64,000 nt of DNA from Brevibacillus sp. SYP-B805. Lineage in GTDB: Bacteria; Bacillota; Bacilli; Brevibacillales; Brevibacillaceae. The notes below the pieces were generated by a model. The model ran no database searches, had not been told where the DNA came from, and saw only the letters and a program-made list of their open reading frames with translations. The stretch spans positions 1 through 64,000 of the forward strand of contig NZ_JAALGD010000015.1 in NCBI RefSeq assembly GCF_011059135.1. The letters are read 5' to 3'. Below, piece after piece: positions 44,010-52,892 of the stretch; position 1 is the stretch's first letter; each line of letters opens with the position of its first letter. The translations under genes were made by a program, and so were the position numbers.

Positions 44010-45704
44010 TCAGACGGCAAATTTTTTGATCGCGTCATTCAGATCCTGCGCCATGCGGCTGAGCGAATCCGCCGTACCCGCGATCTCTTCCATCGCGGCC
44101 AGCTGTTCTTCGGACGCCGCGGCCACCATGCGGGCGTTCTCTTCCGTTGCGACCGCGATTTGCATCATCTCGTCGACTGCAGCCGTTACCTGGCGGGAAC
44201 CGGCACTCATCTGGGAGGCAGCCGCGCTCACCTCCTGCACCTGGGCGGCTGCCCGCTGCGCCGCCTGCAAAATGCGGTCGAAGGCAGCACCCGCCTTTTC
44301 GACGACACGCATGCCGGTCTCCACTTCCCTTGAACCGGTATCCATCACTTCGACCGCCCGCGTGGTATCTGCCTGAATGATGGCAATCAGCGCGGTAATG
44401 CGTCCGGCCGACTCCTGCGATTGCTCGGCCAGTTTCCGCACCTCGTCCGCCACCACGGCAAAGCCCCTGCCGTGCTCGCCGGCCCGGGCCGCTTCGATGG
44501 CGGCGTTCAAGGCCAACAGATTGGTCTGGGCGGAAATGCTGTTGATCGCTTCCACGATCAGGCCGATCTCCTGGGAACGTTCCCCCAGCACGCGTATCAC
44601 CGATGCCAGATCACTGACGGCATCATGAATCAGCTTGATCTGGCCGACCGCCTGCTGGATCGCTTCATTGCCCTGTTCGGCCTCTCTCGCCGTCAGCTCG
44701 GAAGCTTCCGCAACAACGGCCGCAGTCTCTGCCACCCGCTGGATGCCGTTGGACAGCTCCTGCATGGTGTGGACCCCTTTTTCGGCACCGATTCGCTGCG
44801 TTTCGGCACCGCGCGCCACCTCCTGGATGGAACAGGCGATCTGGTTGGTTGTGTCGGTGGTCTGTTCCATGCTGGCGGAGAGCTCTTCGGCCGAAGCCGC
44901 CACCTGTTCGGTCGTTACGGATACCTGCTCGAGCAACTGGCGCAGATTGACAACCATGCCGTTCACCGCCTGGGAAAGCTGGGCAATCTCATCGTTTCCC
45001 CGGCTGTCCAGCTGTGCCACCCGCAGATTGCCGGAAGCCACCTGATTGGCGACATCGGTTATTCCGGACAACGGCTTGGTCACTTTGCGGTACAGCAGGA
45101 AGAACGTCGTCAACACGCAGCCGATCAAGAGCATAGTGATGCCCGCCGTCACATAGGAAATCAGTTCAAACCTGCGGATCGCTGCATCCGCTTCGCTTTC
45201 GGCCCGTTGATTGATCGTCTCCTGAAACTGCTTGATCGGATCAAGCACCCTCTTCTGCTTCTCCTTGTACAGGCTGCCGAACACCAGCAGGCGGGCGCTG
45301 GGCAGATTTTTTTCCTGCACGGCCCGAAACGCCTCTTCCTCCTGCGCCTCCACTTCCTTCAGATGGGCAATCGCCTGCTTGAGCAGGTCGATCTCTTCCT
45401 GGGGAGCGTTCAGTTCCGTCAGCCTCTTGATCACCCGTTCGCTCGTCTTTGTCTCGTTCTTTTCGCGCTGATAGTTGGCATAATGCTCCTGTTCGCCGAA
45501 AATGGAATACTGACGCGCTTCCTCGGTCAAATATACCACCGACGCCATCAGCTCATCGCCGAGCCTTTTGAACTCCTCTTTTCTGACTACGGCGTTCCGC
45601 TGTTCGCGAAAGCTGACATCAAGCAGAAAAATGCTGCCGATCGTCAGGATGGACAACAGCGCGACGAGACCGCTTGTCAGCTTCAGCCTTGTTGCGATTC
45701 TCAT
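44010..45704 (-). CDS. Methyl-accepting chemotaxis protein
   Basis: A 564-residue chemoreceptor: membrane helix 1 (about residues 9-28), an all-helical extracellular sensor of about 140 residues (four-helix-bundle type), membrane helix 2 (about 186-207), HAMP, then a signalling domain with the CheA/CheW tip [45 protein letters not shown]. The start at 45704 follows AAGGAGGGGG. The mRNA leader carries a riboswitch-like fold and a terminator, so expression is probably controlled by premature termination. The ligand is unknown. Confidence 0.92.
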   Translation of the reverse strand: MRIATRLKLTSGLVALLSILTIGSIFLLDVSFREQRNAVVRKEEFKRLGDELMASVVYLTEEARQYSIFGEQEHYANYQREKNETKTSERVIKRLTELNAPQEEIDLLKQAIAHLKEVEAQEEEAFRAVQEKNLPSARLLVFGSLYKEKQKRVLDPIKQFQETINQRAESEADAAIRRFELISYVTAGITMLLIGCVLTTFFLLYRKVTKPLSGITDVANQVASGNLRVAQLDSRGNDEIAQLSQAVNGMVVNLRQLLEQVSVTTEQVAASAEELSASMEQTTDTTNQIACSIQEVARGAETQRIGAEKGVHTMQELSNGIQRVAETAAVVAEASELTAREAEQGNEAIQQAVGQIKLIHDAVSDLASVIRVLGERSQEIGLIVEAINSISAQTNLLALNAAIEAARAGEHGRGFAVVADEVRKLAEQSQESAGRITALIAIIQADTTRAVEVMDTGSREVETGMRVVEKAGAAFDRILQAAQRAAAQVQEVSAAASQMSAGSRQVTAAVDEMMQIAVATEENARMVAAASEEQLAAMEEIAGTADSLSRMAQDLNDAIKKFAV

Positions 45705-45726
45705 TTGTTTCCCCCTCCTTGCCAAC

Positions 45727-45763
45727 AAAAAACCCCTTTTGCTTCCATCACTGGCAAAAGGGG
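45727..45763 (-). terminator. Leader terminator before the chemoreceptor gene
   Basis: CCCCTTTTG and CAAAAGGGG form a 9-bp stem followed by six T on the minus strand. It lies between the promoter and the ribosome site, so it must be regulated for the gene to be expressed. Confidence 0.85.
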
Positions 45764-45855
45764 TGCAGCATGCTGTCCGGCCAGCCGCAGTGCCGCCGCA
45801 GGCCCGTGCTCAACGTCCCTACCTTTTGACACCCTTGTCAAAATATGTAGGATTG
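45764..45855 (-). promoter_or_regulatory. Candidate c-di-GMP-I (GEMM) riboswitch, diverged
   Basis: On the minus strand the leader contains GGTAGGGACG followed by GAGCACGGGCCTG and, further on, CTGGCCGGACAGC. These resemble the GGGACG..AAGC..ACGGG.CU and GCCGG..GCC positions of the GEMM class I aptamer. The GNRA loop is replaced by a longer hairpin (TTTTGACA/TGTCAAAA), so the match is imperfect. Location before a chemoreceptor gene and before a terminator is typical for this riboswitch. Confidence 0.4.
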
Positions 45856-45868
45856 TACGACTGCTTCT

Positions 45869-45897
45869 ATTGTAAACATTTCCATTTTTTTAAGCAA
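45869..45897 (-). promoter_or_regulatory. Promoter of the chemoreceptor transcript
   Basis: TTGCTT, a 17-base spacer and TACAAT on the minus strand. The resulting leader is about 155 bases long. Confidence 0.7.
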
Positions 45898-45914
45898 GAT
45901 GAACTTCTATGCCG

Positions 45915-46862
45915 TCAAGGTAGCTGCTGCAGCATCAGATTGCCCATCAATACGACAACCGGAATCGTCGCGATCGCCGTCAATGTGGAGAAAACGGTCG
46001 TCATCGCCCCCATCTCCTCATCGGCGGCATAGCGGGCAAACAGGATCGAAGCCATCGCAATGGTCGGCATGGCGGTTTGGATGATAATGATGTGGGCCAG
46101 GTCTCCGTCCAGCGGAAAGAGGCAGAGCAGCGCGGCCGCCAGCAGCGGGTAGACGCAAAGCTTCAGCGCGAGGGGAAGCCCCAAAACCGGCAGCGGCACA
46201 CGTTTCTTGTTTTTCAGCAGGGCGGGAATCAGCATGCCGATATAGATCATTGCCAGCGGTGAAGCCAGCTTGGCCAGGGTTCCGGTCAGCTGCCTGACGA
46301 TCTCCGGGGGATGGTAGCCGATCACCGCGATGGTTAACCCGCCCAGGATGGCAAACATCGGAATGTTAACCATCGAGCGCAACCCGCTGAGAGAAAAGCT
46401 TCTCTTCTCCTGCAAAAGCATGACGCCCAGCGTCCAGATGGTAAAATCGAGTCCCGCATCAAACACGGCGGCCAGCAAAGCTCCTTTTGCGCCGAACAGG
46501 GCGGCACACAGGGGAATCCCGATAAACCCGGTATTCCCGCAACCGGAGAGAATCGCCAACTGCCGCGCCTGGCTGGCGGGAAGGCGGAGCATCCTGGCCC
46601 CCAGCCAGCCGAGAAAAATGCCCATACAGGTAAACAGAATGGCGATGGCAAAAATGGCAAAGATCTGGGTCAGCAGCGACCGATCAATCGGCAGTTGAAA
46701 AATGCCGTCCAGAATGATGCAGGGCATCGCCACATTGACGATGATCATGATCAGCAGCTGGCGGGAGTCGCCGCCGAGCGGAAGGCGCATGCCGATCAAG
46801 GCCCCAATCCCGATTATGACCGCCATCACGGCGATCGACGTCAGCAGTGTCGTCAGTTCCAC
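45915..46862 (-). CDS. AEC (auxin efflux carrier-like) transporter
   Basis: A 315-residue membrane protein with about ten hydrophobic helices in two halves. Each half has the broken-helix motif typical of the AEC/PIN-like fold (ILSGCGNTGFIGIPLCAALFG in the first, IIQTAMPTIAMASILF in the second). Relatives transport malate, lactate or other organic acids. It ends close to the chemoreceptor leader. A wall of hydrophobic residues makes the assignment firm, the substrate not. Confidence 0.85.
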   Translation of the reverse strand: MELTTLLTSIAVMAVIIGIGALIGMRLPLGGDSRQLLIMIIVNVAMPCIILDGIFQLPIDRSLLTQIFAIFAIAILFTCMGIFLGWLGARMLRLPASQARQLAILSGCGNTGFIGIPLCAALFGAKGALLAAVFDAGLDFTIWTLGVMLLQEKRSFSLSGLRSMVNIPMFAILGGLTIAVIGYHPPEIVRQLTGTLAKLASPLAMIYIGMLIPALLKNKKRVPLPVLGLPLALKLCVYPLLAAALLCLFPLDGDLAHIIIIQTAMPTIAMASILFARYAADEEMGAMTTVFSTLTAIATIPVVVLMGNLMLQQLP

Positions 46863-47057
46863 GTCCGTATCCTCCGTCGGTTTCCTGGTGCGATTGCAGC
46901 CAAATATACATTGAAGTATACCTTATCTGTCGGAATATTGAAAAGATGCCATCTCTTTCACCCATTGTAAAGGAGACAAACGCCTGACGGGCAGCATGAT
47001 TGAGCAAAGTCATAGGATTTGTTATTGTAAAAAGGCAAGATTTGGAGGAGGGTGGAT

Positions 47058-47426
47058 ATGGGAAAGGTCCTGCGATTTGAGTTTCAAGTGCCAAATCCTG
47101 AACAAGCCATTCAGTTCTACACGAATTGTTTTCATTGGAAATTTGAAAAGATGGTTGGTCATGATTATTGGTTTATTACAACGGGTGAGAGCGATAAACC
47201 TGGCATAGATGGCGGCTTGATGAAGTCTCCTGATGGTGGAACAAGAACCACAATCTCTATTGAAGTCCCTTCTGTTGATGAATATCTCAACAAAGTCGTT
47301 GAGAACGGCGGGAAAGTGGTTGTACCCAAAACTGCTGTCCCTGGAATGGGATATTTCGCGTATTGTGTTGATCCCCAGGGTCTATTATTTGGAGTGTCCG
47401 AGGTAAACCCTGACGCATCGTCGTGA
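47058..47426 (+). CDS. VOC family protein (glyoxalase/bleomycin-resistance-like)
   Basis: A 122-residue VOC domain protein: LRFEFQVPNPEQAIQFYTNCFHW start, TISIEVPSVDEYLNKVVENGGKVV in the middle, and the FAYCVDPQGLLFGVSEVN end. It belongs to the small glyoxalase-like group with unknown substrates. Start 47058 is six bases past GGAGGAGG. It is somewhat more AT-rich than neighbours. Confidence 0.85.
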   Translation: MGKVLRFEFQVPNPEQAIQFYTNCFHWKFEKMVGHDYWFITTGESDKPGIDGGLMKSPDGGTRTTISIEVPSVDEYLNKVVENGGKVVVPKTAVPGMGYFAYCVDPQGLLFGVSEVNPDASS

Positions 47427-47436
47427 TATCAGAAAA

Positions 47437-47606
47437 CCCGGGGTGATGCCCCGGGCCCAGTGTGCAGACAAAGTCTGTCGATCATGGGTGACGGTTCCCG
47501 CTCGCTCTCTTGACGACCCGCGGGAAGTGGGCCGTGCCCGTACCGAAACGCGACGCGGGCAGGGGGCTCAACATCTGGGTACGCCACCCTGTGCTCCCGC
47601 GTCTTT
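47437..47606. repeat. GC-rich structured intergenic element with dispersed repeat copy B
   Basis: It starts with the hairpin CCCGGGG-TGATG-CCCCGGG (47437-47455; a TTTT run follows on the minus strand, so it may terminate the next gene). Next comes a CAGAC/GTCTG stem, then the 37-base repeat at 47482-47518 matching copy A at 26860-26896 (33 of 37), then more GC-rich stems up to CCCGCGTCTTTTT. No protein is supported. It may be a non-coding RNA or the remnant of a mobile element. Confidence 0.6.
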
Positions 47607-48002
47607 TTATTCAATCGTAAACCACTGCAGCCCTTCATACTCCAGGCGATCACAGGTGCGCAGGAGATCTCCGCAAACCGGTACGGCCTGCTCCAGCGGG
47701 ATGCACCAGGCCAATGGAAACGCCACCTCCGCACCCTCGACCGTCAGATTTTGCATCACCCCGTCCGGCTGATAAGCGGCCAGCACGAAATGCCGTTCCG
47801 CCGGCTCGTGTTCTTTCCACTGCACCAGCACCAGGCCACTGTTCCCCCCGGCTACCACCAGATCGACATGTTCGCCGTAAGCCGCATGAACCAGCGTATG
47901 CGTGGTGCCGTTCAAACTGGCGATCTCCTTCAAGACATGATGCCAGGCCGCGTGCTCCACTTCCTGGCCGGAAGCGTCCGTATACATGCGCCAATCGTTC
48001 AT
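47607..48002 (-). CDS. Hypothetical protein after queF
   Basis: A 131-residue soluble protein that I do not recognise. The segment HVDLVVAGGNSGLVLVQWKEHEPAERHFVLA is strand-rich and the rest mixed. AAAGGAG lies about eight bases before ATG 48002. It follows queF on the same strand after about 70 bases including a GC-rich hairpin, so it may or may not belong to the queuosine operon. There is no motif tying it to nucleic-acid modification. Confidence 0.6.
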   Translation of the reverse strand: MNDWRMYTDASGQEVEHAAWHHVLKEIASLNGTTHTLVHAAYGEHVDLVVAGGNSGLVLVQWKEHEPAERHFVLAAYQPDGVMQNLTVEGAEVAFPLAWCIPLEQAVPVCGDLLRTCDRLEYEGLQWFTIE

Positions 48003-48070
48003 CGCCACGTCTCCTTTGGGACGCAATCCCCCTGCCGTCATGCGGCCGAAGGGGGATGCGCGGTACCCAC

Positions 48071-48499
48071 TTAATTTTGCGCTTCTTCTTTCTTGTATTC
48101 CACCACGACCTGGGTACCCAGCCCGCCGCGCGCGTTCCAGTTCGCCTCAATCCGCATGTAGAGCGGGTCGCAGCAGGCCACCAGATCGTTCAGGATGCGG
48201 TTGGTCGCATGTTCCTGATAGATGCCCACGTTGCGGTAGGAGGTGAGGTAGTATTTCAGCGACTTCATCTCGATCAGCTTCTCATTGGGGATCAGATAAA
48301 TCTTCAGCTCGGCGAAGTCAGGCAGACCGGACCACGGGCAGACCGAGGTGAATTCGCTGGTCGGCATCATGATTTCCGTCCGCTTGCCGACATATTCGTA
48401 CGGAATGGTCTCCAGGATATCGACCATGATGGCCGATTCGTCCTGGGTATCAAAACGGATATTGTTGTACTTGCTGTGATCGTGTTCCACTCGTGCCAT
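48071..48499 (-). CDS. queF: NADPH-dependent 7-cyano-7-deazaguanine reductase
   Basis: QueF reduces preQ0 to preQ1, the last step before tRNA insertion. The 142-residue protein is the short (unimodular) type. The catalytic cysteine is in EFTSVCPWSGLPDFA (about residue 54), with the QueF ELKIYLIPNEKLIEMKSLKYYL segment (including the glutamate-lysine-serine-leucine motif) and a conserved YQEHATNRI loop. It is the last que gene of the operon. Confidence 0.95.
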   Translation of the reverse strand: MARVEHDHSKYNNIRFDTQDESAIMVDILETIPYEYVGKRTEIMMPTSEFTSVCPWSGLPDFAELKIYLIPNEKLIEMKSLKYYLTSYRNVGIYQEHATNRILNDLVACCDPLYMRIEANWNARGGLGTQVVVEYKKEEAQN

Positions 48500-48523
48500 G
48501 AAAAAGCACCTTCCTTTCCTTTA

Positions 48524-49216
48524 TTACCATGTGATGGGAATGGCATAGGGGATCGGGTCCGGAGCACCGGCTTCCCGGAACCCCTTGATCCGCAGGCGGC
48601 AGCTGTCGCAGACGCCGCACGCCTTTTCCCCTCCCTGATAGCAGGAGGTCGTCAGATGATAGGGAACGCCCAGCGACAGGCCGAGCCGGATCGTCTCCGC
48701 CTTGCTCAAATGGCTTAATGGGGCTTCAATGGCAATCTGTGCCCCTTCGGAACCTGCCCGCGTCGCCAGATTGACCGTTTGCGTCATGGACTCGATAAAG
48801 GCGGGCCGGCAGTCGGGATAGCCGCTGTAATCGACGGCGCTGACGCCGATGTAGATCCGCGTGGCGCCGATCACCTCGGCATAGGCGGTCGCCAGCGACA
48901 AAAAGATCAGGTTGCGCGCCGGTACATACGTGGCCGGAATTCCATCCGCCACGCCCCCCGTCGGCACGTCGATGTTGTCGTCGGTCAGCGCGCTGCCGCC
49001 GATCTCCCGCAGAAAGCCCATCTGTACGATCTTGTGGGCCCGGGCCTGATAGAAGCGGACTACCGCCTTCGCCTGTTCGACTTCCCGCTTGTGCAGCTGG
49101 CCGTAATCAAACGTGATCGGATACGGTTCAAAGCCCGCCGCTTTGGCGATGCCCATGCATGTCGTGCTGTCGAGACCGCCGCTCAGCACGACCACCGCTT
49201 TGTTGTTGGCTGACAT
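48524..49216 (-). CDS. queC: 7-cyano-7-deazaguanine synthase
   Basis: QueC converts carboxy-deazaguanine to preQ0 using ATP and ammonia. The 230-residue protein shows the PP-loop VVVLSGGLDSTTC (about residues 8-20), the YVPARNLIFLSLA segment, and a four-cysteine zinc site near the C-terminus (SCYQGGEKACGVCDSCRLR). It lies between queE and queF on the same strand. Confidence 0.96.
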   Translation of the reverse strand: MSANNKAVVVLSGGLDSTTCMGIAKAAGFEPYPITFDYGQLHKREVEQAKAVVRFYQARAHKIVQMGFLREIGGSALTDDNIDVPTGGVADGIPATYVPARNLIFLSLATAYAEVIGATRIYIGVSAVDYSGYPDCRPAFIESMTQTVNLATRAGSEGAQIAIEAPLSHLSKAETIRLGLSLGVPYHLTTSCYQGGEKACGVCDSCRLRIKGFREAGAPDPIPYAIPITW

Positions 49217-49231
49217 GCCGGTTTCCTCCTT

Positions 49232-49933
49232 TCAGACGCCCCGCGCGTCCGGATGCCAGATGACTTTATGGATCTGCAGATTCAGCTTCACCTGTTTTCT
49301 GCCCGATGCAAGCAGCAGCTCCGCCAGGCGGGCGGGCGGCATCGTTTCCCACACCGGGCTGAACAGCGGCAGCGCCCGGGGCCGGTAGGTATCCAGCACC
49401 TGGCAGGCCACCTCGAAATCGTGCTCGTCGCCGATGACGAACTTGCATTCGTCCCGTTCATCCAGCAGCGCCAGATTGCCGGGCAGCATGCGGTCCATCT
49501 CCCGGCTGGACGGCAGCTTCCAGTCCATGATGAAGCGCACTTTGGCCGCCGCTTCCGGATGGCTGTCGCGCAGGGCGGCAAACGGCTCCAGCGGGACCGC
49601 CCCGTTCGTTTCAATATGAACGTCCGTCACGCAGGGGATGGATGCCAAGGCTTCCACCAGCGCGAGCGACTTCTCCCCGTGCATCAGCGGTTCCCCGCCT
49701 GTCAGGCACACGTAGGGATTGCCGAACGATGCGACCCGCTCCGCAATCTCCTCCACCGTCGCGTAAAATTCAGCCGGGTGGGGAGCATAACTGTAGGTGG
49801 TATCGCACCAGGCGCAGCGCAGGTTGCAGTTGTACACCCGGACAAACGTCGTCGGAAAACCGGCCCGCGTTCCTTCCCCTTCAATCGTTTGAAACAGTTC
49901 CACCATCGGCAGCTTCATGTTGGTCGCATTCAT
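49232..49933 (-). CDS. queE: 7-carboxy-7-deazaguanine synthase (radical SAM)
   Basis: QueE turns carboxy-tetrahydropterin into carboxy-deazaguanine. The 233-residue radical SAM protein has the CX3CX2C cluster motif in YNCNLRCAWCDTTYS (about residues 35-49), preceded by the QTIEGEGTRAG substrate loop, and a GGEP SAM-binding motif at about residue 80. Its start codon directly abuts the queD stop, so the two are coupled. Confidence 0.95.
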   Translation of the reverse strand: MNATNMKLPMVELFQTIEGEGTRAGFPTTFVRVYNCNLRCAWCDTTYSYAPHPAEFYATVEEIAERVASFGNPYVCLTGGEPLMHGEKSLALVEALASIPCVTDVHIETNGAVPLEPFAALRDSHPEAAAKVRFIMDWKLPSSREMDRMLPGNLALLDERDECKFVIGDEHDFEVACQVLDTYRPRALPLFSPVWETMPPARLAELLLASGRKQVKLNLQIHKVIWHPDARGV

Positions 49934-50410
49934 CTACGCTTCCTCCATCCACTCCCGTTTCATGGTCCCGAAGCTGTTCGGGGTTTCGTACAGCTTCAGT
50001 TCCTCGATGCGGAACCCTTTTTCTTTCCAGCCTTCTTCCACGAGATACCGGTCGATCTCCTCCCACAGCCAGACGAGGAGGTTTTCCACCGTCGTGTTCA
50101 TCGGCGGCAGGGTTTCATTCAGATAGCGGTGATCCAGCTTATCTTTAAGCCGTTCCTCATAGATCTGTTTGATCACGCCGAAGTCGATGCTCATCCCCTT
50201 GTCGTCGGGGTACCCGCTGATCGTCACCTCCAGCCGGTACGTATGACCATGCAGGCTGATGCATTTGCCCTCATGGTTGTGCATGTGGTGGGCGGCATCA
50301 AACGTAAACACCTTGCTGATCGCCACCCGCTTCCGATGGTAGCGGAGCTGTTCGGGCTGGATATCCTCATACAGGCGCTGCAGCTTGCGCGGAATGTCAA
50401 ACGTTGCCAT
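49934..50410 (-). CDS. queD: 6-carboxy-tetrahydropterin synthase
   Basis: QueD makes 6-carboxy-tetrahydropterin from dihydroneopterin triphosphate. The 158-residue protein has the zinc-binding histidines in FDAAHHMHNHEGKCISLHGHTYRLEV-like sequence (about residues 35-60), where the cysteine after EGK is catalytic, plus a conserved DFGVIKQI segment and the C-terminal ETPNSF motif. It starts two bases after the transporter gene stop. Confidence 0.95.
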   Translation of the reverse strand: MATFDIPRKLQRLYEDIQPEQLRYHRKRVAISKVFTFDAAHHMHNHEGKCISLHGHTYRLEVTISGYPDDKGMSIDFGVIKQIYEERLKDKLDHRYLNETLPPMNTTVENLLVWLWEEIDRYLVEEGWKEKGFRIEELKLYETPNSFGTMKREWMEEA

Positions 50411-50411
50411 T

Positions 50412-51068
50412 TTACGCGTTCACCTCCGCCTGCGGGGCTGTTCGCTTGCCCATCTGTTTGATCAGCAGATACGAGAGCGGTGTATCGATGACGGCAATGG
50501 CCGTTTTTACCAGATACTGAAAGAGGATCATCTGCAGCAGGGCGGCGGTCGGCATGGTGCCGGCAAAGGCGACGCCGATGAAGATCACCGTGTCCAAGAG
50601 CTGGCTGACCAGCGTGGAGCCGTTCTTGCGTAGCCAGAAGCGCCTGCCTCCCGTCTTTCGCCTGATCCAGTGGAACAGCTTCACATCGGCCATCTGCGCC
50701 ACGAAGTAGGAAAGCAGGCTGGCGATCACGATGCGCAGCGACGAAGACATGATGGCAGCGTACGACTCCTGGTGGGGCCAGAATGACGCGGCCGGGAGCG
50801 CGATCGTCGCCTGGACGAACAGCAACATCAGCAGATTGGCGAAAAAGCCGGCGTACACCACCTGTTTGGCCCGTTTCTCTCCGTAAAGCTCGCTGATGGC
50901 ATCCGTCAGCAGATAGGTGAAGGGATACCCGATGACCGCCGCAGGAAGAATCATTCCCCAGAGGTCAATCACCTTCGCCGACACGATGTTGGCTACCACC
51001 AACAGGGCCACGAACGCGGTGGAGAGGTAAAGAAAGCGTGTGTCGTGTTGCTCGTTGTACATGCCCAT
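50412..51068 (-). CDS. yhhQ: Queuosine precursor transporter (YhhQ/VUT family)
   Basis: A 218-residue membrane protein with six predicted helices of the VUT/YhhQ family, which imports queuosine precursors such as preQ0 or preQ1. The FTYLLTDAISELYGEKRAKQVVYAGF loop is diagnostic. It is first in the operon yhhQ-queD-queE-queC-queF and is directly downstream of a preQ1-type riboswitch and terminator, which supports the assignment. Confidence 0.88.
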   Translation of the reverse strand: MGMYNEQHDTRFLYLSTAFVALLVVANIVSAKVIDLWGMILPAAVIGYPFTYLLTDAISELYGEKRAKQVVYAGFFANLLMLLFVQATIALPAASFWPHQESYAAIMSSSLRIVIASLLSYFVAQMADVKLFHWIRRKTGGRRFWLRKNGSTLVSQLLDTVIFIGVAFAGTMPTAALLQMILFQYLVKTAIAVIDTPLSYLLIKQMGKRTAPQAEVNA

Positions 51069-51103
51069 ACGGCATCCTCCTTGTCTGAGAGCAGCCCAAC
51101 AAA

Positions 51104-51154
51104 CAAAAAACCACTCTGCAACGCCCCGGAGAAATCAGACAGAGCGGAGAGTGG
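51104..51154 (-). terminator. Riboswitch-controlled terminator of the que operon
   Basis: On the minus strand CCACTCT pairs with AGAGTGG, enclosing further short stems, followed by TTTTTTG. The 5' arm overlaps a CTCTCC strand that could alternatively pair with GGGGAGAG just upstream, giving an antiterminator choice. Confidence 0.75.
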
Positions 51155-51175
51155 TACAGTTTCTTGCACTGCTCT

Positions 51176-51220
51176 CCCCTAGTTTTGTTTTACGAGAGGT
51201 GGGGGTTTCGAACTCTCGCC
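51176..51220 (-). promoter_or_regulatory. preQ1-I-like riboswitch of the que operon
   Basis: On the minus strand GGCGAGAG opens a stem closed by CTCTCG with a loop containing a run of five C. The 3' tail TAAAACAAAACTAGGGG is A-rich and ends in four G that can pair with the loop C run, giving the H-type pseudoknot of preQ1-I aptamers. When preQ1 holds the GGGG, the downstream antiterminator (GGAGAG with CTCTCC) cannot form. Type is assigned by shape and location; the exact preQ1-I consensus is only partly met. Confidence 0.6.
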
Positions 51221-51236
51221 TATTTACCTTCTAGAT

Positions 51237-51267
51237 ATTATCAGATGGACAAACCGTTGAGAAGCAA
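51237..51267 (-). promoter_or_regulatory. Candidate promoter of the que operon
   Basis: TTGCTT and GATAAT on the minus strand with a 19-base spacer. The -10 box is good, the spacing slightly long. Confidence 0.4.
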
Positions 51268-51287
51268 AAGTTTTCGGATGTATTGTA

Positions 51288-51316
51288 TTGACAAATCAAT
51301 CAAACAAGGCTACATT
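51288..51316 (+). promoter_or_regulatory. Promoter of the tcyABC-type operon
   Basis: TTGACA, a 17-base spacer and TACATT. The operon is divergent from the que operon. Confidence 0.7.
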
Positions 51317-51356
51317 ACATACATCCAAATCATATCGGTTTACTGGGGGATTCATC

Positions 51357-52193
51357 ATGAAAAAATTGTTCTCATTCGCTACCATCGCTTCGCTCTTGGT
51401 TCTTTTGGCCGGCTGCGGCTCGTCCGGCAATCAGGCGGCTCCCGCTCCTGCCCCTGCTCCGTCCGCTTCGACGGAACCGGCGAAACAGCAGTCGCTGCTT
51501 GATAAAATCAAAGCGGAAGGCAAAATCAAGATCGGAACGGAAGGCACCTACGCGCCATTTACCTTCCACGACCAATCCGGCAAGCTGACCGGTTTTGACG
51601 TCGAGGTGGTTACCGAAATCGCCAAACGCCTCGGCGTGGAACCGGAATTTTTGGAAACCCAATGGGATGCGATGTTCGCCGGGCTGGATGCGGAGCGCTT
51701 CGACGTGATCGCCAATGAGGTCAGCATCCGTCCCGACCGTCAGGAAAAATACGATTTCTCCGATCCGTACATCGTCTCTTCCGCTGTGCTTGTCGTGCAC
51801 AAGGAGAACAACACGGTGAAGGATTTCAAAGATATCAAGGGATTGAAGGCAGCGCAAACCCTGACGAGCAACCTGACCGACATCGCCCGTAAAAACGGCG
51901 CCGAGATCGTCGGGGTGGAAGGCTTCAACCAGGCGATTGACCTGTTGGCTTCCAAGCGTGTCGATGTGACCATCAACGACGGGTTGTCCGTACTCGACCT
52001 GCTGAAACAGAAGCCAAACACTCCGATCAAAATCGTAGCCAAAGACCCGAATGGTTCCAAAAACGGCTTCATGTTCCGCAAAGGCAATCCCGAACTGGTG
52101 GAAGCGTTCAACAAAGCCCTGGATGACATGAAAAAAGACGGCACATATCTGAAAATCTCCGAGAAATGGTTTGGCGCCGATGTTTCCAAGTAA
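51357..52193 (+). CDS. tcyA: Cystine-type ABC transporter substrate-binding lipoprotein
   Basis: A 278-residue family 3 solute-binding protein. Lipobox LAGC with the cysteine near residue 20. The mature part closely follows B. subtilis Tcy[65 protein letters not shown] and a matching [14 protein letters not shown]-terminus. L-cystine is the likely ligand. The start at 51357 has a weak GGGGGA site. First of three genes with permease and ATPase. Confidence 0.85.
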   Translation: MKKLFSFATIASLLVLLAGCGSSGNQAAPAPAPAPSASTEPAKQQSLLDKIKAEGKIKIGTEGTYAPFTFHDQSGKLTGFDVEVVTEIAKRLGVEPEFLETQWDAMFAGLDAERFDVIANEVSIRPDRQEKYDFSDPYIVSSAVLVVHKENNTVKDFKDIKGLKAAQTLTSNLTDIARKNGAEIVGVEGFNQAIDLLASKRVDVTINDGLSVLDLLKQKPNTPIKIVAKDPNGSKNGFMFRKGNPELVEAFNKALDDMKKDGTYLKISEKWFGADVSK

Positions 52194-52881
52194 TTGGTTC
52201 GAAAACCCTGAACGCGCAGAGCGTCTCATCCAGATTGCCCAAAGCTCCTTTCTCCCTTTGGTGAAAGGAGCTCTCACTTATACGCTGAGTTTGACGCTGC
52301 TCTCCTTTGCATTCGGTCTGATGCTGGCGATCGTGACCGCGCTGGCCCGCATTTCCAGGGTGAGCGTGCTGATCGGCATCGCCCGCGCATATGTGTCAAT
52401 CATCCGGGGCACTCCGTTGTTGGTGCAGTTGTTTATCATTTTTTACGGCTTGCCAAGCGTCGGGATCACCATCGATCCGTTCCCCGCCGCCGTGATCGGC
52501 TTCTCGCTCAATGTCGGGGCTTATGCCTCGGAGATCGTCCGGGCGGCGATCCTCTCCATCCCCAAGGGACAGTGGGAGGCCGCCTATTCCATCGGCATGA
52601 CGTACACGCAGGCCCTGCGCCGGATTATCCTGCCGCAGGCGGCCCGCGTCTCCGTCCCGCCGCTCTCCAACTCCTTTGTCAGTCTGGTGAAGGACACGTC
52701 GCTCGCCGCCTCGATTCTCGTCTCCGAGATGTTCCGCAAGGCGCAGGAGATCGCCGCTGCCACCTATGAGCCGCTGCTGGTCTACAGCGAAGCCGCCTTG
52801 ATCTACTGGGTGATCTGCCTGGCGCTCTCCTTCCTGCAGGACTGGCTGGAGCAGCGGTTGGACCGCTATGTCGCGAGGTAG
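52180..52881 (+). CDS. tcyB: Cystine-type ABC transporter permease
   Basis: About 233 residues with five membrane helices, a polar amino-acid (HisM-type) permease. The EAA-like loop is in [34 protein letters not shown], which contacts the ATPase. The start overlaps the end of the binding-protein gene (ATG 52180, stop 52193), so translation is coupled. The matched B. subtilis protein is TcyB. Confidence 0.88.
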   Translation: MFPSNWFENPERAERLIQIAQSSFLPLVKGALTYTLSLTLLSFAFGLMLAIVTALARISRVSVLIGIARAYVSIIRGTPLLVQLFIIFYGLPSVGITIDPFPAAVIGFSLNVGAYASEIVRAAILSIPKGQWEAAYSIGMTYTQALRRIILPQAARVSVPPLSNSFVSLVKDTSLAASILVSEMFRKAQEIAAATYEPLLVYSEAALIYWVICLALSFLQDWLEQRLDRYVAR

Positions 52882-52892
52882 GAGGCTGAAAC

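Noticed and set aside
47429-47734. 101-codon minus-strand frame over the hairpin-rich element
   Set aside because: It overlaps the gene at 47607-48002, lacks a ribosome site and is better explained as structured non-coding DNA, though the repeat keeps some frame similarity between copies.
51190-51225. tRNA T-arm-like sequence (GGTTTCGAACTC)
   Set aside because: No cloverleaf can be built around it; the segment fits the preQ1-like aptamer on the other strand.
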